Below, piece after piece: positions 35,132-45,214 of a stretch of DNA of 64,000 bases. Origin of the DNA: Arthrobacter wenxiniae (GTDB lineage: Bacteria; Actinomycetota; Actinomycetes; Actinomycetales; Micrococcaceae); NCBI RefSeq assembly GCF_013376105.1, contig NZ_JAAMFM010000002.1, forward strand, positions 186,001 to 250,000. Reading direction: 5' to 3'. The position numbers were made by a program, and so were the translations under genes. The notes beneath the pieces were generated by a model that saw only the letters and a program-made list of their open reading frames with translations, did no database searches and was not told where the DNA came from. The number at the start of each line of letters is the position of its first letter. Position 1 is the first letter of the stretch.

Positions 35132-36369
35132 GGCAGTCCCAGTGCGGTCAGGGCCTCGCCCATCTTGGCCCCGTGCGGCGGCACCACCATGAGGCCGTCG
35201 GCGGCCGCCAGGCCGCGCATCATGGCGGAGTCGGTGTTGGCGCAGGGCGACGCCAGCCCGTAGACCAGCCGGTACGGCACGATCCTCGTGGGGCCGTGAT
35301 ACTCCTTGATCGGCGAGCCGCACGCCACCTCGAACGTGGGCGGCATGGGGCTGCTGCCCAGCCTGGCCAGGAGGGGCGCGCCCACGGTCAGCAGCGCGAC
35401 CATGGCGGCCAGCGGGTTGCCCGGCAGGCCCACCAGGAAGCGGCCGTCGGGGAATTCGGCGAGCAGGCTCGGGTGGCCCGGGCGCATGGCGATCCCGTCG
35501 ATGTGGAAGATGCCGCCCATCCGTTCGATGGCGGGACGCAGGAAGTCGGCGCTGGAGCGTCCCGTGGCGCCTGTGGTGACGACGACGTCGGCCGGGTTGC
35601 CTTCCGCATCCGCCAGCGCCTCGAGCGTCGCCGCCAGGTTGTCGGCGGCGCGCCGCAGCCCGACGACGGTGCCCCCCAGCAGTTCGACCACGCCGCCCAG
35701 CTGGGGCGTGAACGCGTCGCGGACCCTGCCCGGCGCGGGAATGCCGGACTGCACCACCTCATCGCCGGTCAGCACCAGCTGCACCGCCGGGCGACCCAGC
35801 ACGGACAGCGTGTCCAGCCCGCCCAGCGCGGCAAGGGAGATGTGGGCGGGGTTCAGCACCGTCCCGGCCTTGGCCAGCAGCTCCCCCTGCGCCGCCTCCT
35901 GCCCGGCGGGCCGGATGTGCTGGCCGTTTTTCGGTTCCCCGGGGCGGGCGGCGCCGCCAAGCACCAGGACGGGCAGTCCGTCGTCGTCCGTGGAGAGCAG
36001 GCCGGCCTCACTGCGCAGGACGGCCTTGGCGCCGGGCGGGAGCAGGCCGCCGGTGACGATGGGCACGGCCTGCCCGGGGGAAAGGCGGCGGCCGGGTTCG
36101 GCCAGGATCCACGGCGGGCTGCCCGCCACGGCCCAGCCGTCCATCGCGGAGGAGGCGTAGTGCGGCATGGGTTGGAGGGCAAAGACATCGGCCGCCAGCT
36201 TCCGTCCGGCCGCCTGGGCCAGCGCAAGGTCAAGGGCAGGCAGCGGCCCCGCCACCGTGAAGGCCGTGGCCCGGGCTTCCTCCCAGGTGTGCGGCAGGAC
36301 GCGCTGCCCAGGGACGGCGGCGTCCGGTTCGCCGGCGGGCCCTTGCGCATCGACTGGCACGTGCGGCAC
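35122..36369 (-). CDS. moeA: Molybdopterin molybdenumtransferase MoeA
   Basis: 415 aa. Inserts molybdate into adenylylated molybdopterin. Conserved blocks are SAMDGWAV (about 78), PIVTGG, the MoeA/MogA nucleotide segment LTGDEVV, VVTTGATG (the usual GGxS replaced by GATGRSS), GMRPGHP-like IAMRPGHP and VGLPGNPLAAM. The start is a GTG immediately after the DUF6457 stop (TAGGTG); GTG 36360 is an alternative. Operon: mobA, DUF6457, moeA, hydrolase. Confidence 0.94.
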   Translation of the reverse strand: MPHVPVDAQGPAGEPDAAVPGQRVLPHTWEEARATAFTVAGPLPALDLALAQAAGRKLAADVFALQPMPHYASSAMDGWAVAGSPPWILAEPGRRLSPGQAVPIVTGGLLPPGAKAVLRSEAGLLSTDDDGLPVLVLGGAARPGEPKNGQHIRPAGQEAAQGELLAKAGTVLNPAHISLAALGGLDTLSVLGRPAVQLVLTGDEVVQSGIPAPGRVRDAFTPQLGGVVELLGGTVVGLRRAADNLAATLEALADAEGNPADVVVTTGATGRSSADFLRPAIERMGGIFHIDGIAMRPGHPSLLAEFPDGRFLVGLPGNPLAAMVALLTVGAPLLARLGSSPMPPTFEVACGSPIKEYHGPTRIVPYRLVYGLASPCANTDSAMMRGLAAADGLMVVPPHGAKMGEALTALGLPWK

Positions 36370-36660
36370 CTATTCGGCGGCGGGGGCGGGCGCTTCAGCC
36401 CTGGCCAGCTGCTTGGCCAGGTCCAGCGCCGACGCCATCGACTGGGCGGAGCCGGCCTGGCCCGATCCCGCCGCCAGCCCCGCGGCCAGGCCTGCCACGA
36501 AGGTGGTCAGCGGCGCCGCCGGGCGCACCACCGAATGGGCGGCCACCCCGGCCAGGTTCAGCACGGCATGCATGTCCACCTCGATGTCGGCAATCTCAAA
36601 GGCCGCCAGCAGCTTGGCCAGCCATGCTTCCAGCAGCTCGTCGTTGTTTTCCATGTCCAT
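36370..36660 (-). CDS. DUF6457 small protein of molybdenum-cofactor operon
   Basis: 96 aa, mainly helical: an acidic N-terminus (MDMENNDELLEAWLAKLLAAFEI) and an Ala-rich C-terminus. It matches the short actinobacterial DUF6457 proteins that are found next to, or fused with, MobA. No catalytic motif is visible, so a regulatory or scaffold role is the guess. It lies between mobA (30 bp) and moeA (0 bp), which supports cofactor biosynthesis. Confidence 0.85.
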   Translation of the reverse strand: MDMENNDELLEAWLAKLLAAFEIADIEVDMHAVLNLAGVAAHSVVRPAAPLTTFVAGLAAGLAAGSGQAGSAQSMASALDLAKQLARAEAPAPAAE

Positions 36661-36690
36661 GGCCTTCCCGCCCCGGTCCCCCGGGGCAGC

Positions 36691-37320
36691 TCAATCCGGG
36701 GCGCCGATTCCGTGCAGGCGGGCGTCGTCCCAGGTGTCGATGTCCGCCGCCAGCCCCGCCGGCACGGCACATTCCCTGATGCTCACACTAGCAACCAGGG
36801 AGAAAACGGAGGCATTCACCAGGCGGTGCGCCGCCCGGGCGGCGTCCACCGACGCACGCAGCGGCGCCAGGGGGTAGATGGCGGCCAGGGGCTGCCGCCG
36901 CCCGCCATCCACGGCCATGACGCCCTCCGCCTCCCCGCATGCGGTTGCGGCCTCGGCCAGCAGCGCCGCCAGCCGGCCGGCGTCCGGCATGTCGCACGCC
37001 AGGACCAGCACCCGCCCCCGGGCGCCGTCCAGCGCGCCCAGGCCGGCGGCCAGGCCCGCCGCGGGACCGGAAAACGGCGGGTCTTCCTGCACCAGCGCCA
37101 GTCCGGGGGGCCGCGCGCCCGGCCCGAGCCACCGTTCCACCAGCTCCACGGGACCGACGACGGCGGTTCTCCCCCGTGCGCAGCCCGCCCCTGCGGGCGT
37201 CACGGCCTGGGCGGCACGGACGGTGCGCAGGAGCAGTGTCGCGCCGCCCACTCGCAGGCCGGCCTTGGGCACCCCGCCCAGGCGCCGGGAAAGCCCCCCG
37301 GCCAGGATCACGGCCTGCAC
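36691..37320 (-). CDS. mobA: Molybdenum cofactor guanylyltransferase MobA
   Basis: 209 aa. Attaches GMP to Mo-molybdopterin to make MGD. Nucleotidyltransferase fold with N-terminal VILAGGLSRRLGGVPKAGL (the GGxSxRxG...K signature), the metal site ACDMPD, and QPLAAIYPL. Divergent from the TetR gene downstream in coordinates. Provides the guanylylated cofactor that FdhD-dependent enzymes need. Confidence 0.93.
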   Translation of the reverse strand: MQAVILAGGLSRRLGGVPKAGLRVGGATLLLRTVRAAQAVTPAGAGCARGRTAVVGPVELVERWLGPGARPPGLALVQEDPPFSGPAAGLAAGLGALDGARGRVLVLACDMPDAGRLAALLAEAATACGEAEGVMAVDGGRRQPLAAIYPLAPLRASVDAARAAHRLVNASVFSLVASVSIRECAVPAGLAADIDTWDDARLHGIGAPD

Positions 37321-37530
37321 GGTCGCCTGCTTCCACTGTTCATGGGACCCATGCTAGCCCGCGCCACGCCGCATCCGGACAGGCGTGCCTGCCCGTGCCA
37401 GGGCATGGCCTCCTGGGCCGAAGGCATAAACTTGCATTCACTGCATATTTTCAGGAACTGCAATTATGCCGGGCGGGTGCCCGGCGGAGGGGCCCCGGAC
37501 CGACGTCGGCCACGGGCCGCAACCCGGCCG

Positions 37531-37581
37531 CCACCGCCGTCCCAGAACCACCGCCGTCACAGAACCACCGCCGTCACAGAA
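37531..37581. repeat. Three tandem 17-bp repeats before the TetR gene
   Basis: CCACCGCCGTCACAGAA at 37548-37564 and 37565-37581, with a one-mismatch copy at 37531-37547. The array ends one base before the AAGGGAG ribosome site of the TetR gene, so it forms most of the 5' leader. Confidence 0.9.
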
Positions 37582-37592
37582 AAGGGAGCCAG

Positions 37593-38246
37593 ATGCCACG
37601 CGACGTGTCGTCACCTGCCGCCCCCGGGGACACCCTCCGGGCCCGCAAGCGCGCCGCCACGCGGCTGGCCATCCGGCGCGCCGCCATCGACCTGGCCCTT
37701 GAGCACGGGTACGACAACGTCACGGTGGACATGATCTGCGAGGCCAGCCTGGTCTCCCAGCGCACCTTCTTCAACTACTTCGGCTCCAAGGAAGGCGCCT
37801 TTCTCTCCGGCGCGAAGGCCCTGCCGCCACCCGATGTGGTGCGGGCGTTCATCGACGGCACCGGCTCCAGCGTCTTCGCCGACCTCTTCACCATGATTGC
37901 CGGGACCGTGGTGGACATCGACGCAAACCTGGAATTGTTCCGGGCCCGCCACCAGCTGATCCACCAGACCCCGGAACTCCTGAACCAGGAAAAGGCACGC
38001 ATCGGCGAGACGGAAGACGCCTTCGCCGGCTTCGTCATGGACCGCTTCCATTTTCACGGCCGCACCGAGGCGGACACCCCGGACCTGGAGGACGAAGCCC
38101 GGATGGTGGTTGCCCTGGTCTTTGGCGCCATGCGTTTCGTCATGCAGAAGTGGGTGGCCGGCAATTTCACGGAAACGCGGGAGGAGCTGGTGCGGGCCGC
38201 CTCGGGGCTCATCCAGCGCATCACGGCCAACGAGCACTGGCCGTAG
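37593..38246 (+). CDS. TetR-family transcriptional regulator
   Basis: 217 aa from ATG 37593 (AAGGGAG 4-6 nt upstream); the much longer open frame is an artefact of GC-rich sequence. HTH: VTVDMICEASLVSQRTFFNYFGSKEGAF, typical TetR. The C-terminal ligand domain is helical (DUF-type MftR-like region). The efflux gene lies 96 bp downstream on the same strand, so it most likely represses its own transporter. TGCATTCACTGCA at about 37434 may be an operator. Confidence 0.92.
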   Translation: MPRDVSSPAAPGDTLRARKRAATRLAIRRAAIDLALEHGYDNVTVDMICEASLVSQRTFFNYFGSKEGAFLSGAKALPPPDVVRAFIDGTGSSVFADLFTMIAGTVVDIDANLELFRARHQLIHQTPELLNQEKARIGETEDAFAGFVMDRFHFHGRTEADTPDLEDEARMVVALVFGAMRFVMQKWVAGNFTETREELVRAASGLIQRITANEHWP

Positions 38247-38342
38247 TGGCCGCCGGCGCGCCAGGCCGGCGGCAGCAGCGCCGTCGTCCGTGCAACGCCA
38301 CACGCAAAAGAGCCCGCACCCTCCCCACGCAAGGACCACCCC

Positions 38343-40034
38343 ATGGCCACAACCACCCGATCCGCGGCACCGCCCGCCACGTCCGACCGCCGCAGCATCC
38401 TGCTGGTCTTTGCCGGGCTCATGCTGACCATGCTGCTGGCCTCGCTGGACCAGACCATCTTCAGCACGGCCCTGCCCACCATTGTTGGCGAGCTCAACGG
38501 CGTCAACCTGATGTTGTGGGTCATCACCATCTACATCCTGGCCTCCACCATCATGCTGCCCATCTACGGCAAGCTGGGCGACCTCATGGGCCGCAAGGGC
38601 CCGTTCATCACCGCCATCTCCATTTTCATCCTGGGCTCGATCATCGGCGGCTTCGCCCACGACATGACCTGGCTCATCATTGGCCGCGGCGTGCAGGGGC
38701 TGGGCGGCGGCGGGCTGATGCTGCTCTCGCAGGCCATCATCGCCGACGTGGTCCCGGCCCGGGAGCGCGGGCGGTACATGGGCATCATGGGTGGCGTCTT
38801 TGCGCTGTCCTCCGTGGCCGGCCCGCTGCTGGGCGGCTGGTTCACGGACGGGATCGGCTGGCGCTGGGGCCTGTGGATGAACATTCCGCTGGGCGTCCTG
38901 GCCATAGTCTCCGCAGTGTTCTTCCTGCGGCTGCCGGCCCACCGACGCAAAAGGGCCCGCGTCGACGTTGCCGGCATGGCGCTGCTGGGCATCACCTCAA
39001 CGCTGCTGGTGCTGGTGAGCACCTGGGGCGGCACCAAATACGACTGGAACTCCCCCCAGATACTGGGCATGGGCGCCGGAACCCTGGCGGCCGCCGCCGC
39101 CTTCATCTGGGTTGAGCACAACGCCGAGCACCCCATCATGTCGCTGCACCTGTTCAAGGACCGCAACTTCAACCTGACCACGGCGGCCGGCCTCATCACC
39201 GGGATTGCCATGTTCGGCACGCTCGCCTACCTGCCCACGTTCCTGCAGATGGTTACGGGGGCCAACGCCACGCAGGCCGGCTTCCTCATGATCCCCATGA
39301 TGGCAGGGCTGCTGGTGACTTCGATCGTCTCCGGCCAGCTGGTCAGCAGGACCGGCCGGTACAAGTGGCTGCCCCTCACCGGCATGTTCATTGTGGCGGG
39401 GGCCCTGGTGCTGCTGTCCACCATGACGGCCGCCATGCCCGTCTGGGTCATTTGCGCCTACCTGGCCATCATGGGGATCGGGCTCGGCACGTGCATGCAG
39501 ATCCTGGTGCTGATTGTCCAGAACCAGTTCCCCAATTCCGAGGTAGGGATGGCCACCGCGTCCAACAACTACTTCCGCCAGATCGGTGCCTCGCTCGGGT
39601 CGGCAGTGGTGGGCAGCCTCTTTGCCCACCGCCTGGCCCAGCTGCTCACCGAGCGCCTGTCCGATGCCGGGGCCCACGCGTCCGGCGGCATCAACTCGCT
39701 GACCCCGGCCATCGTGCGCCGGCTTCCCGAGCAGCTGCGCGGGACAGTGGTTGGCGCCTACAACGACGCACTGACGCCCATTTTCCTGTTCATGGTGCCG
39801 CTGCTGTTGCTGGCCGCGATCCTGCTGTTCTTCATCAAGGAGATCCCGCTGGCCACCACCATTGATCGGGAGCCCGCCGAACCCGGGGCAGTTGACCCGG
39901 AAGCTGCCAATCCGGGGGCCTCCGTGCAGCTTGGTGAGCGCCTGCAGCCCACCGGCGGCGGAGCCGCGGTTCCGGCCACGGTGCCTGCCGCCCACCCGGT
40001 CACGCCCCGGCATCGGGGACCGCAGCCTGGATAG
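38343..40034 (+). CDS. MFS multidrug transporter, DHA2 (14-helix) family
   Basis: 563 aa, 14 predicted helices (EmrB/QacA type). Motifs: LDQTIFSTALPTIV in helix 1, GKLGDLMGRKGPF (motif A), RGVQGLGGGGLMLLSQAIIADVVPARERGRYMG, and GPLLGGWFTDGIGWRW (motif C). The tail of about 55 residues is Pro/Glu-rich and cytoplasmic. Proton-driven export of lipophilic drugs is expected. Probably controlled by the adjacent TetR. Confidence 0.94.
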   Translation: MATTTRSAAPPATSDRRSILLVFAGLMLTMLLASLDQTIFSTALPTIVGELNGVNLMLWVITIYILASTIMLPIYGKLGDLMGRKGPFITAISIFILGSIIGGFAHDMTWLIIGRGVQGLGGGGLMLLSQAIIADVVPARERGRYMGIMGGVFALSSVAGPLLGGWFTDGIGWRWGLWMNIPLGVLAIVSAVFFLRLPAHRRKRARVDVAGMALLGITSTLLVLVSTWGGTKYDWNSPQILGMGAGTLAAAAAFIWVEHNAEHPIMSLHLFKDRNFNLTTAAGLITGIAMFGTLAYLPTFLQMVTGANATQAGFLMIPMMAGLLVTSIVSGQLVSRTGRYKWLPLTGMFIVAGALVLLSTMTAAMPVWVICAYLAIMGIGLGTCMQILVLIVQNQFPNSEVGMATASNNYFRQIGASLGSAVVGSLFAHRLAQLLTERLSDAGAHASGGINSLTPAIVRRLPEQLRGTVVGAYNDALTPIFLFMVPLLLLAAILLFFIKEIPLATTIDREPAEPGAVDPEAANPGASVQLGERLQPTGGGAAVPATVPAAHPVTPRHRGPQPG

Positions 40035-40231
40035 GACGGCGGCGGGCGGGGCACGACGGAGGCCGTGCGGGGGTTGCCGAAAGGTGGGCTTCACGCTGTG
40101 GGGCTGTCCATGCCGCTCTCGTCGTTGCGCGGCGCCCGGGTGCTTGCCGCCTCGAGGCGGCACACAGCTTCACGTGGCGGCCGGGATGCGGGCAGATGGC
40201 ACGCCGGGGCCCATCCCGGCCGCACGGGTGC

Positions 40232-40266
40232 AGGAAGGGCCCCGTCCACCGGACGGGGCCCTTCCT
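40232..40266. terminator. Strong hairpin, likely bidirectional terminator
   Basis: AGGAAGGGCCCCGTCC (40232-40247), loop ACC, and a perfect 16-nt complementary arm ending CCTTCCT at 40266. It lies 26 nt past the NlpC stop (minus strand) and 198 nt past the MFS stop (plus strand). Only a short TTATT follows on the plus strand. The rest of 40035-40292 shows no gene. Confidence 0.75.
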
Positions 40267-40292
40267 TATTGCAGTGCTTGGTGCCGGCTTGC

Positions 40293-41051
40293 TCAGTGGC
40301 CCATCGCGATGAAGACGGGGGCCGAGCCTCCGACGTTCACCGACCAGACAACCGTGCTGCCGTGGAAGCCGCCGTGGACTGCCTGGCCGTTGCCAATGTA
40401 AACGGCGATGTGGGCCATGCCCACGCCGCCGTCCGCGTAGTAGATGAGATCGCCGGGCTGTGCCTCAGCCTGGGAAACCGTGCGGCCCAGGGAGAGGTAG
40501 CCTGCCGGCCAGCCGTGGTAGTTGATGCCGGCTGCTGCCAGCGAGTTGGTGACCAGCATGGTGCAGTCCTGGGCAACGCCGAGCTGGGCCAGGGCCGCAG
40601 CGGCGATCGTGGCGCCAATGCCGCTCTTTGCCACAGGGGCGGGAGCTGCCTCGGTGGTGGTGACGGTTGCTGCAGGCGCTCCGGCAGCAGGCGTCTGGAC
40701 AACTTCATTGCTCTGGACCGCCACGGCGGGCGCCTCAACAACGGGGGCCGGGGTGGAGGTCACCTTGGGGGTTGCAAAGGAGATCTTCACGGTGGAAGCC
40801 GCAGTCACTGCGGAAGCAAGCTGCGTGTTCTGGCTGAGCGTGGTCCCGGCGTCGGAGGCACGCTCCACGGTGGGCGTGGCGGCGTTGGCTGCGATGCCGG
40901 AAGTAAGGACCAGTCCGGAAGCTGCTGCGATTACAGCGGCCTGGCGTCCGACACCACCGACATTGGAGCTGACGGCTTTCGTGATGACGGAGATCGGGCT
41001 GGTCTTAACAACCTCGGCGCGGTGGCGCCCGAGGGCAGTGTTTGAAGACAA
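40293..41051 (-). CDS. NlpC/P60 peptidoglycan endopeptidase
   Basis: 252 aa from a TTG start at 41051 (AGAGGA 6 nt upstream), right after the riboswitch. The open frame continues upstream through the riboswitch, so the longer form is rejected. An N-terminal export signal lies near residues 30-60 (VIAAASGLVLTSGIAANA). A Pro/Ala/Thr linker comes next, then the NlpC/P60 domain with Cys in QDCTMLV and His in MAHIAVYIGNG. Cuts the peptide stems of peptidoglycan outside the cell. Controlled by c-di-AMP through its leader. Confidence 0.93.
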   Translation of the reverse strand: MSSNTALGRHRAEVVKTSPISVITKAVSSNVGGVGRQAAVIAAASGLVLTSGIAANAATPTVERASDAGTTLSQNTQLASAVTAASTVKISFATPKVTSTPAPVVEAPAVAVQSNEVVQTPAAGAPAATVTTTEAAPAPVAKSGIGATIAAAALAQLGVAQDCTMLVTNSLAAAGINYHGWPAGYLSLGRTVSQAEAQPGDLIYYADGGVGMAHIAVYIGNGQAVHGGFHGSTVVWSVNVGGSAPVFIAMGH

Positions 41052-41069
41052 GAAGGATCCTCTCCCAAA

Positions 41070-41216
41070 GCCTGCGAGGTAAGCTGTCGGATTCGGATGG
41101 GAGTCACCCGGCCGCTCCACACCCCTGCAGGGAAGTTGCTTCCCTGATGGATGCTTCGCGGCTTCACCCCTAGGGCTTCAGAAACGAAGCCCGATATTGG
41201 TTCCCCCGCCCCTGCC
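41070..41216 (-). ncRNA. c-di-AMP riboswitch (ydaO/yuaA type) upstream of nlpC/p60 gene
   Basis: The minus-strand leader has the class landmarks in order: GGGGGAACCAATAT (about 41208), GGGGTGAAGCCGCGAAG (about 41170), then GGGTGACTCCCATCCGAATC and CCGACAGCTTACCTCGCAGGC (ending about 41071). It ends some 20 nt before the TTG start. Actinobacterial members sit before NlpC/P60 and resuscitation-factor genes and switch expression off when c-di-AMP is high. Confidence 0.92.
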
Positions 41217-41330
41217 AGACGATTGATACGAACGGACCGTGAGCGGTGGCAGAGCTAGGCAATCCACTCACAGGCGCCAGCTTGATTCGAAGTTGGCGCG
41301 GTTACGACGGTACAACAGATTTTTGCCAAT

Positions 41331-41368
41331 GTCACGTTCAGGTCACGGCCGTGTCTCTAAGTCGTGAC
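41331..41368. promoter_or_regulatory. GTCACG direct repeats ahead of nlpC/p60 promoter
   Basis: GTCACG occurs at 41331-41336 and 41342-41347 (period 11), with GTCGTGAC at 41361-41368. On the minus strand these lie just upstream of TTGGCA (41329-41324), a fair -35. One-turn spacing suggests an activator such as an MtrA-like response regulator; that identity is a guess. Confidence 0.45.
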
Positions 41369-41389
41369 CTGGACCCCCTTGTGGAGGGA

Positions 41390-42199
41390 CTAGAGCCAGC
41401 CCAGCGGGTCAACCGTCTCGTCATCGACGATGACCTCAAAGTGGAGGTGGCAGCCCGTGGAGGCGCCCGTGGTGCCGCTGAGCGCCACCTGGTCGCCACG
41501 CTGGACCTTCTGCCCCACTTTGACGCCGATCGAGCTTAGGTGGTTGTACGACGTCGAGAGCCCGTTTCCGTGGTCAACCACCACCCGGTTCCCTCCGCCA
41601 AAGGGATGCCACCCGGCAAAGGTCACGGTTCCCCCGGCAGCGGCGAAGACGGCGGTGGAACACTGCACGGCATAGTCCTGCCCGGTGTGCATTTCACCCA
41701 TCGAGCCCGTGAGCGGGTTGATGCGCGAGCCGAAGGGGGATGTGGGGGTGAGGACCTTCAAGGGCGCGGCCAGCGTCCCCTTGGCCGCCTGGGGCGTGAC
41801 GTTGGAGGCCTCGACCTTCAGCTTTTCCTTCAACTGGCCGTCGGGGTTCAGTGCGCTGCCAATGGCCGGCGCGGCAAAGCTGATCGGGACGTCGGAGGCG
41901 GCCGTCACCACGGTTTCCGGGCTTGGCACCGGCGCGCTGTCGACACTGGCCAGCGAAATGCCCGTGGCGGAGGGAACGGTGACGGCAAGGGCCAGGCCCG
42001 TGGCCGCCAGCGCAATGCCGACCTTCTGGCCGGCCCCGTGGGCAATCCCGGCCCGGATCAGGGCGCCCAACGTGCCATGGGGTGCAATGGCGGAGCGTTC
42101 GGCCGCGAGCACTTCGCGGCGGGTAAGCGGGACGGACGCGATGGGCTGGGCGGGCGGAGAAGCCGCCCGGCGGCGTCCGCGCTGCATGACCTCTGACAC
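41390..42199 (-). CDS. M23-family (LytM-type) peptidoglycan endopeptidase
   Basis: 269 aa from a GTG start with AGAGAGG 6 nt upstream. A hydrophobic export segment lies at about 60-85 (VGIALAATGLALAVTV). The peptidase domain carries all zinc and catalytic marks: MHTGQDYA (His, Asp) and HLHFE (HxH), with FGSRINPLTG ahead. Exported, splits peptidoglycan cross-bridges. Like the neighbouring NlpC gene it has its own c-di-AMP riboswitch. Confidence 0.94.
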   Translation of the reverse strand: MSEVMQRGRRRAASPPAQPIASVPLTRREVLAAERSAIAPHGTLGALIRAGIAHGAGQKVGIALAATGLALAVTVPSATGISLASVDSAPVPSPETVVTAASDVPISFAAPAIGSALNPDGQLKEKLKVEASNVTPQAAKGTLAAPLKVLTPTSPFGSRINPLTGSMGEMHTGQDYAVQCSTAVFAAAGGTVTFAGWHPFGGGNRVVVDHGNGLSTSYNHLSSIGVKVGQKVQRGDQVALSGTTGASTGCHLHFEVIVDDETVDPLGWL

Positions 42200-42220
42200 T
42201 AAATACCTCTCTGAGAAGCA

Positions 42221-42414
42221 CCTGCGGGGTTAGCTGTCGGATTCGGATCAGAGAGTGCAGCTTTTGATCCGGCCAGGTCCGTGGCACGCGTCAGTCTCCC
42301 CGGACAGTACCCGCCAAAGGCAGGGTGCATCGATGAGTTGCGAGTGGTTTGAATCCCGGCTTCACCCCAAGGCGGACTGGTCGGCCCGCCGCTTGTGGTT
42401 CCCCCGTCCTTGCC
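42221..42414 (-). ncRNA. c-di-AMP riboswitch (ydaO/yuaA type) upstream of M23 gene
   Basis: Same landmarks as the first copy: GGGGGAACCACAAG (about 42405), TTGGGGTGAAGCCGGGATTC (about 42368), and GATCCGAATCCGACAGCTAA then CCCCGCAGG (ending about 42222). The middle helix is longer here (about 190 nt in total). It ends about 20 nt before the GTG start. Confidence 0.9.
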
Positions 42415-42465
42415 TGAAATTGCTCATGTCCGCACGCTGAAGGCAAGGCTCGGTGTCAGGGTACG

Positions 42466-42525
42466 GTAACGCTTTGGTTACAGCGTCAAGTAGCTACTAT
42501 ACGGTAGAAATGGTGACCGTGATAA
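42466..42525 (-). promoter_or_regulatory. Promoter region of riboswitch-M23 unit
   Basis: On the minus strand TTATCA (42525-42520) and TATAGT (42501-42496) are 18 bp apart. Just downstream lies GTAAC-gctttg-GTTAC (42466-42481), a perfect 5-bp inverted repeat that may bind a regulator. A second -35-like TTGACG (42489-42484) is also present. Confidence 0.5.
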
Positions 42526-42585
42526 TTCCGTTACATTTGCGGCGGGTCGCGTCAAACGCGTGACGCGCGGCGCCCGGTTCGGCAC

Positions 42586-43281
42586 CTAGCTCATGGAGAC
42601 AAAAACGTGCGACGCCACCTCGGGCGGCAGCTCGAGCGCACCGTCAATGCCGGGAACGCGCACCGAAATGTACTCCCCGACCTGGGCCAGCGAAATGCTG
42701 GCACCGGGTCGCAGGCCGCCCTCGTCGAGCTGGGTGAGCAGCTCCGGTTCCACCTGGATGCGCTCGGAGAGCCGGTGGATGGTGACGGACTGCTCCGGGG
42801 AATAGGTGGACATGGCCTCCACCAGTGTCACCAGGCCCGCTGCGAAGTCCGGGGCCACCTGTCCGCCGAGCTCCTCCAGACCGGGGATCGGGTTGCCGTA
42901 CGGAGATTCGTGCGGCTTTCCGAGCAGCTCAAACAGGCGCTGCTCCACCCGCTCGCTCATGACATGCTCCCAGCGGCACGCCTCATCGTGGACATAGGCC
43001 CAGTCCAAGCCGATCACGTCGGCCAGCAGCCTCTCGGCCAGGCGGTGCTTGCGCATGACGCGCGTGGCCTTGTCCCGGCCGGGAGGGGTCAGCTCGAGGT
43101 GGCGGTCGCCGGAGACTATGACCAGGCCGTCCCGTTCCATGCGCCCAATGGTTTGGGAGACGGTGGGACCGGAGTGGTGCAGGCGCTCGGCGATGCGTGC
43201 CCGCAGCGCCACGATGTTCTCTTCTTCCAGCTCCAGGATGGTGCGCAGATACATTTCCGTCGTGTCAATCAAATCTGTCAC
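42586..43281 (-). CDS. DtxR-family metal-dependent regulator (IdeR/MntR type)
   Basis: 231 aa from GTG 43281 with AGGAGG upstream. N-terminal HTH: TEMYLRTILELEEE and GPTVSQTIGRMERDGLV. The metal-binding/dimerisation domain has HRLAERLLADVIGLDW and DEACRWEHVMSERVEQRL; Cys-xx-Glu-His matches the IdeR primary site. A C-terminal SH3-like domain (SISLAQVGEYISVRVPG) is present, as in DtxR and IdeR. Probably iron-responsive (Cys in the site favours iron over manganese). Confidence 0.93.
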   Translation of the reverse strand: MTDLIDTTEMYLRTILELEEENIVALRARIAERLHHSGPTVSQTIGRMERDGLVIVSGDRHLELTPPGRDKATRVMRKHRLAERLLADVIGLDWAYVHDEACRWEHVMSERVEQRLFELLGKPHESPYGNPIPGLEELGGQVAPDFAAGLVTLVEAMSTYSPEQSVTIHRLSERIQVEPELLTQLDEGGLRPGASISLAQVGEYISVRVPGIDGALELPPEVASHVFVSMS

Positions 43282-43350
43282 GTCAGATTCCTCCTGAGGT
43301 TGAGCGAGATTCCGGGCACAGGCCTTTTGCCTCTACGTTATCCTGCTTAA

Positions 43351-45109
<1,759 letters not shown>

Positions 45110-45214
45110 GCCCACAGCATGTTCCCGCGCCCGTGTTGGCGTCAACAACATCTTTTGCGGACCGGCCGCGACGGGGCCCGGCGAGCGGGACGGCCTCGGC
45201 CGGCGTGGGGCGGG

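Noticed and set aside
35173-37734. 853-codon plus-strand frame opposite moeA/mobA
   Set aside because: Shadow frame; the minus strand carries three recognised cofactor genes.
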